DNA of 64,000 bases from Cocos nucifera (taxonomy: Eukaryota > Streptophyta > Magnoliopsida > Arecales > Arecaceae): NCBI GenBank assembly GCA_006176705.1, contig QRFJ01000022.1, positions 3,065,161 to 3,129,160 on the forward strand, written 5' to 3'. Below the pieces are notes generated by a model. That model did no database searches. It had not been told where the DNA came from and was given only the letters and a program-made list of their open reading frames with translations. The translations under genes and the position numbers were made by a program. Position 1 is the first letter of the stretch. Every line of letters starts with the position of its first letter. Shown one piece after another: positions 59,691 to 64,000 of this stretch.

Positions 59691-60218
59691 TAATGAGAGT
59701 GATCAAATCTATAGTAGCCTCTCATCCCCATGATGAGCTAAGCTGCAAATATCAATATGGTGACAAGAATCTTTAGAAGCTCAAAACATCAACAATGCCA
59801 ACCTGACCCGAGATCCTCAAAAGGAATAATCACACAAAGAAATTTAGAGCCATCTTGAGGATGAAGCAAGCTAAAAAATTGATGTGGCCTACGCTATCCA
59901 AAACCATCTAAAGGAGATGCCTGAACACTTTGGTCTACTCCATCCAACCTAAAAAAAGTTAGGTCGGTTATCCAAATTAATGTGGCTTGCTCAAAGTAAT
60001 GCTGCAATCTCCACACATCGGATGATTGAATCAAGATTAGCGTCGGTTACTACTTAAAGCTAACAAGACCATTCCGAAGGACCAGTCCATGAGGAATATC
60101 TCTAAGAGCCAAGCGAACTGATTTAATATACTTCATTTGATCTAGTTCTAGTTTGGGCTCGAGAGTAGGAGGTATATGATATGAATAAAAAAAATCTTAG
60201 TTAATGCCGATACATAGG

Positions 60219-61254
60219 TATTGTCGCAGAATCTGGTTGATGTCGAATCGAGCTGGAGTGGAGGAGGATGAGATCGCCATCGATGATCTATAAAATAAAG
60301 TCCTGTTCGGAGTTGGTGGTGATGGTTCTGCTAGGATCCTCCGATGATCAAGTCAGCTCTTCTGACCAACAGAAATGGAGTGCTTAAGAATAAGTTCGAC
60401 AGAGTTTAGAGGAGGAGAGGAGAGCTTAAAGCTTAGAGTAAGTATATCTGGAGGGTTCCTTTTTATAGGTAGAGCTTATAGTAGGTTGATGGTGATAGCT
60501 GCAGCTGCCTGATAGCAGATCGCTCGAGGTCTGACGGAGTCAGTCATAGAGGTAGGTGCCGTCTACAGCACCATCTGCAATAGATTAATGGTGATAGCTA
60601 TCGCCATCTGATAGCAGATCGCTATCGTCTGCAACGGACTGATGGCGATCATTTGTCAAGATTTAATGGTCGTAGCTCTGAGAAAGCAGGCATTGATTGA
60701 TGGACTTTGACATATATCGATTTCAGAGGAGTTCGGACTCCTAAAGGAGATATGTCTGGTGGGATTATTCGGGAGCAATCTGCTGAAAAAATCTGACTGA
60801 GAAAGAAGTTCGATCGAAGAAAAAGCTCGAAAGGAGTTCGACTCCTGTAGGCATCCGGTTGGAGGGGCATGAAGGAAGTTCGGCTCTCATGGGAGTCCGA
60901 CTGAAGGAGTACGAGAAAGGTTGGCTCTCATGGGAGTTCAACTAGAGTTTGGAGGAGTTCGGCTCTTATGAAAGTCTGACTGCTGAGAAGTTCGATAGGC
61001 TGAAGAAGTTTGGCAAAGATCTGGCTGCTGGAAAGTTCGACTAGGACTCGACCGCTGCGGAGTTCGGTAAAAGCTCGACCGCTGAGGAGTTTGATCGACT
61101 AAAGAAGTTTAATAGGAGCTCGACCGCTGAGAAGTTCGGCCGACTGAAGGAGTTCGGCTAAGACTCATCCGCTGAAGCTCTTCCGTGGCTACTAGTTGCA
61201 TTAGACTGAGCATCGAACTAGACTTCGGTAGGAGCGTGGTTTATTCTCAATAAT
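60219..61254 (-). repeat. 3' LTR of the minus-strand relative
   Basis: On the minus strand it runs from TATTATTGAGAATAAACC to TTCTGCGACAATA, corresponding to TGTTGGGGATAAATCC and TTCTGCACCAACA in the intronic element. A minus-strand TATAAAAA lies at about 60460-60467. The 60830-61180 part is rich in GAAGTTCG/GGAGTTCGGC words that correspond to the CCGAACTCCTTCGG repeats. Boundaries are good to a few bases. Confidence 0.75.
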
Positions 61255-61339
61255 AGTTTTCTCTACTCCCGAGTTCGAAACTCGAAGGAAGTGCAGAAAG
61301 GGCGATTGCCGAAGTTCTCTTCTGGACTCCATGCTGGTT

Positions 61340-63752
61340 CAGATTGAAGCTCGGAGGAGATCTCATCTTCAGCCGAGATTGAAGTAGATCTTGTTTCTTA
61401 CGGTCGAGGTCGGAGGTTTAGCTCCTCGGGGGCGATATTGTCTCCAGCAACCGAGGATGACTCAAGAGAGATCTCCTCTCCTACAGTCGAGGTTGACTCG
61501 AAGGAGGTCTTATCTCCTGCAGCTGAGGTTGAAGCTTGGGGGAGATCTTATCTCCTGTAGCCGAGGTTGACTTGAAAGAGATCTTATCTCTTGCAGCTGA
61601 GGTTGAAGTTCGGGGGAGATCTTATCTTCTACAGTCGAGATTGACTCGATCGCTCGAGAGAGATCTTATCTCTAGTCAAGATTGTCATGATCACTCAGAA
61701 GAGATCTTATCTCTAACCGAGATTGACTCAAGCGCTCGGGAGAGATCTTATCTCTGGCCGAGGTTGATGCGGGCGCTCGAAAGAGATCTTATCTTTAGTC
61801 GAGGTTGACTCGATCGCTCGAAAGAGATCTTATCTCTAGTCGAGATTATCTCGATCGCTCGAAAGAGATCTTATCTCCTACGGTCGAGATTGATACGGAC
61901 GCTCAAGGGAGATCTTATCTTCTACAGTCAAGGTTGGCTCGGTCGCTCGAAAGAGATCTCATCTCTAGCTAGAGTTGTCACGGTCGCTCGAGAGAGATCT
62001 TATCTCTAGTTGAGGTTGATGCAGATGCTTGGAAGAGATCTTATCTCTAGCTAAAGTTGACTCAGGAGAGATCTCATCTCCTGCAGTCAAGATTGATATG
62101 AGCGCTCGGAAAAGATCTTATCTCCTTTAGTTGAGGTTGGGCCGATCGCTCGGAGGAGATCTTATCCCTTATGGTCGAAGTTGATATGGATGCTCGGAGG
62201 AGATCTTATCTTCCGCAGTCGAGGTTGGCCCGATCGCTCGGGAGAGATCTTATCTCCTACGGTCGAGGTTGCCTCGAAGGAGATCTTTACTCCTATGATC
62301 GAGGTTGATACGGGCGCTCGGAGGAAAATCTTATCTCCTATAGTTGAGGTTGGCCCGGTCGCTCGGAGGAGATCTTATCTCCTACGATCGAAGTTGATAC
62401 GGACGCTCGAAGGAGATCTTATCTTCTGTGGTCGAAGTTGATCCGATCGCTCGGAGGAGATCTTATCTCCTACGGTCGAGGTTGTCTCAGAGGAGATCTT
62501 ATCATCTGCAGTCGAGGTTAATACGGATGCTCGGAAGAGATCTTATCTCCTGCAGTCGAGGTTGGCCCGATCACTTGGAGAAGATCTTATCTCCTACGGT
62601 CGAGGTTGATACGGATGCTCGAGGAAGATCTTATTTCCTATAGTCGAGGTTGGCCCGATTGCTCAGGAGAGATTTTATCTTCTACGATCGAGATTGTCTT
62701 GGAAGAGATCTTATCTCCTACAGCTGAGGTTAATACGAACGCTCGGAGGAGATCTTATCTCTTGCAGCTGAGGTTGGCTTAGGAAAGATCTTATCTCTGA
62801 CCGAGGTCGATGCGGGCGCTCAGAAGAGATCTTATCTCTAGCCGAGGTTGACTCGGTCGCTCGAAAGAGATCTTATCTCTAGCCAAGATTATCTCGATCG
62901 ATCGAGAGAGATCTTATCTCTAGTCGAGATTGTCACGATCGCTTGGGGGAGATCTTATCTCCTACAATCGAGGTTGATACGGACGCTCGAAGAAGATCTT
63001 ATCTCCTACAATCGAGGTTGGCTCAAAAAGAGATCTTATCTTCTGCAGTCGAGGTTGATATGGGCATTCGGAGGAGATCTTATCTCCTATAGCCGAGGTT
63101 GGCTCAGTCGCTCGGGGGAGATCTTATCTCCTATAATCGAGGTTGATACGGACGCTCGAGGAAGATCTTATCTCCTACAGTCGAGATTGGCCCCGATCAC
63201 TCGGGGGAGATCTTATCTCCTACGGTCGAGGTTGCCTCGGAGAAGATCTTATCTCCTGCAGTCGAGGTTGATACGGGCGCTCGAAGAAGATTTTATCTCC
63301 TACAGTCGAGGTTGGCCTAGTCGCTCGGAAGAGATCTTATCTCCTACGGCCGAGGTTGATATGGGCGCTCGGAAGAAATCTTATCTCCTACGATCGAGAT
63401 TGGCCTGATCGCTCGGAGGAGATCTTATCTCCTACGGTCGAGGTTGCCTCGGGAGAGATCTTATCTCCTACAGCAGAGATTAATATGGATGCTTGGAGGA
63501 GATCTTATCTCCTACAGTCGAGGTTGGTTTGGTCGCTTGGAAGAGATCTTATCTCCTACGGCCGAGGTTGATACGGATGTTCGGAGGAGATCTTATCTCC
63601 TGCAGTCGAGGTTGGCCTGATCGCTCGAGGAAGATCTTATCTCCTATGGTCGAAGTTGCCTTGGAGGAGATCTTATCTCCTCCAGCTGAGGTTAATACGA
63701 GCGCTCGGAGGAGATCTTATCTCCTACAGCCAAGATTGAAGGACTTTGACTC
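61340..63752. repeat. Large AGATAAGATCT-type tandem array (over 50 units)
   Basis: Units of about 35-47 bp carry GGAGATCTTATCTCC or AGAGATCTTATCTCT followed by TA(C/T)(A/G)GTCGAGGTTG. Linkers are drawn from a small set: ATACGGACGCTCG, GCCCGATCGCTCG or CCTCG. This is the reverse complement of the 35-bp array in the intronic element, but longer and with a different linker set. The dyad is better preserved than the linkers. Apparent ORFs here are repeat artefacts. Confidence 0.95.
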
Positions 63753-64000
63753 ATTTATGTTAGGATGAGGTTCTCCTCCTGTTCCTAACATGGCCACTAT
63801 TGACTGCTTCTTTCCTATCATCACATAATTTTTGCATCCAAAAATAATATTATTGAAATGGAAGAATTTTACCAAAAAAAAATTACTGATAGCACATCCC
63901 CGGATTTTCTATGCTTCAGGATCGTGGGGACGTTGTTCCTTCGAGTTTTCTCAGATGGTAAGTTTCGGGCCGGACGACCTCCTCTATCTCATGCTGGCTT

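Larger units (their letters stand above)
57780..60218 (+). mobile_element. Small non-coding LTR element with tandem arrays, interrupted at its 3' LTR
   Basis: A 437-bp 5' LTR (57780-58216, TGATACAGGTAAGAAATTC to ACAACA) is followed by a PBS-like ATGGATTAGTGCCAGAGG. About 1960 bp of interior follows, consisting mainly of two tandem arrays. At 60177, after GAGAGTAGGAGGTA, the sequence TGATATGAATAAAAAAAATC TTAG restarts the LTR and matches its first 40 bp, then breaks off at 60218 where another LTR begins. No gag or pol was found. Size and structure fit a non-autonomous element. Confidence 0.75.
60219..64000 (-). mobile_element. 3' part of a minus-strand relative of the young Gypsy element
   Basis: Read on the minus strand, the order is the same as in 39767-45052. 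At the right edge comes the post-gag region (CAATAGTGGCCATGTTAGGA then ACAGGAGG, matching CAATAGTCGCCGTGTTAGGA in the intronic copy), then a long AGATAAGATCT array. CGAACTCGGGAGTAG follows before the LTR, then an LTR with the shared GAAGAGCTTCAGC, TATA box and GGTCAGAAGAGCTGACTTGA (GGCCGGAAGCTAACTTGA in the other). It is clearly more diverged than that copy. Its gag and 5' LTR would lie beyond base 64000. It interrupts the 3' LTR of the small element at about 60218. Confidence 0.88.

Noticed and set aside
61536..63768. Serial ORFs in the right-hand array
   Set aside because: Same reason: repeat-driven frames with no domain, shared between strands.

Overview
This is a nuclear genome window from a flowering plant, most likely a monocot. 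A palm is my best guess, from the style of the repeats and the closeness of the recognised proteins to rice. It holds two intron-rich, apparently intact host genes in a matrix of nested retrotransposons and AT-rich intergenic DNA. There are no operons, CRISPR arrays or structural RNA genes that I can support.

Layout. 1-3333: the 3' end of a plus-strand Tat/Retand-like Ty3 (Gypsy) element with an antisense extra ORF and a 3' LTR. 3334-8400: AT-rich intergenic DNA with large microsatellites. 8430-20129 (+): an eight-exon orthologue of the RING E3 ligase GW2/DA2; I could join all exons into a 418-residue frame. 21811-29513 (-): an old gag-only Gypsy element with paired 1.6 kb LTRs. 30972-45880 (-): a ten-exon AAA ATPase of the katanin p60 A-like 2 type, joined into a 383-residue frame. 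Its second intron carries a Harbinger-like MITE (39467-45261) that was itself split by a very young non-autonomous Gypsy element (39767-45052) with nearly identical LTRs and a perfect 5-bp target duplication. 47846-54643 (+): a decayed Copia element. 57780-60218 (+): a small non-coding LTR element full of tandem repeats, whose 3' LTR is interrupted by a second, minus-strand relative of the young element (60219 to beyond 64000).

How it fits together. GW2 is a growth-restricting ubiquitin ligase and the AAA ATPase is a predicted microtubule-severing enzyme. Nothing in the sequence suggests they are co-regulated. The most unusual material is a retrotransposon family, represented twice, that has lost all of pol in the copy seen whole. 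It keeps a multiply frameshifted gag remnant and carries a long tandem array whose every unit has the dyad AGAGAT-AAG-ATCTCT or the covarying GGAGAT-AAG-ATCTCC, each containing a GATAAG (I-box) motif. Despite its broken gag, the intronic copy looks recently inserted, so it was probably mobilised in trans.

All functional calls rest on reading translations and recalling family sequences; no database search was run.
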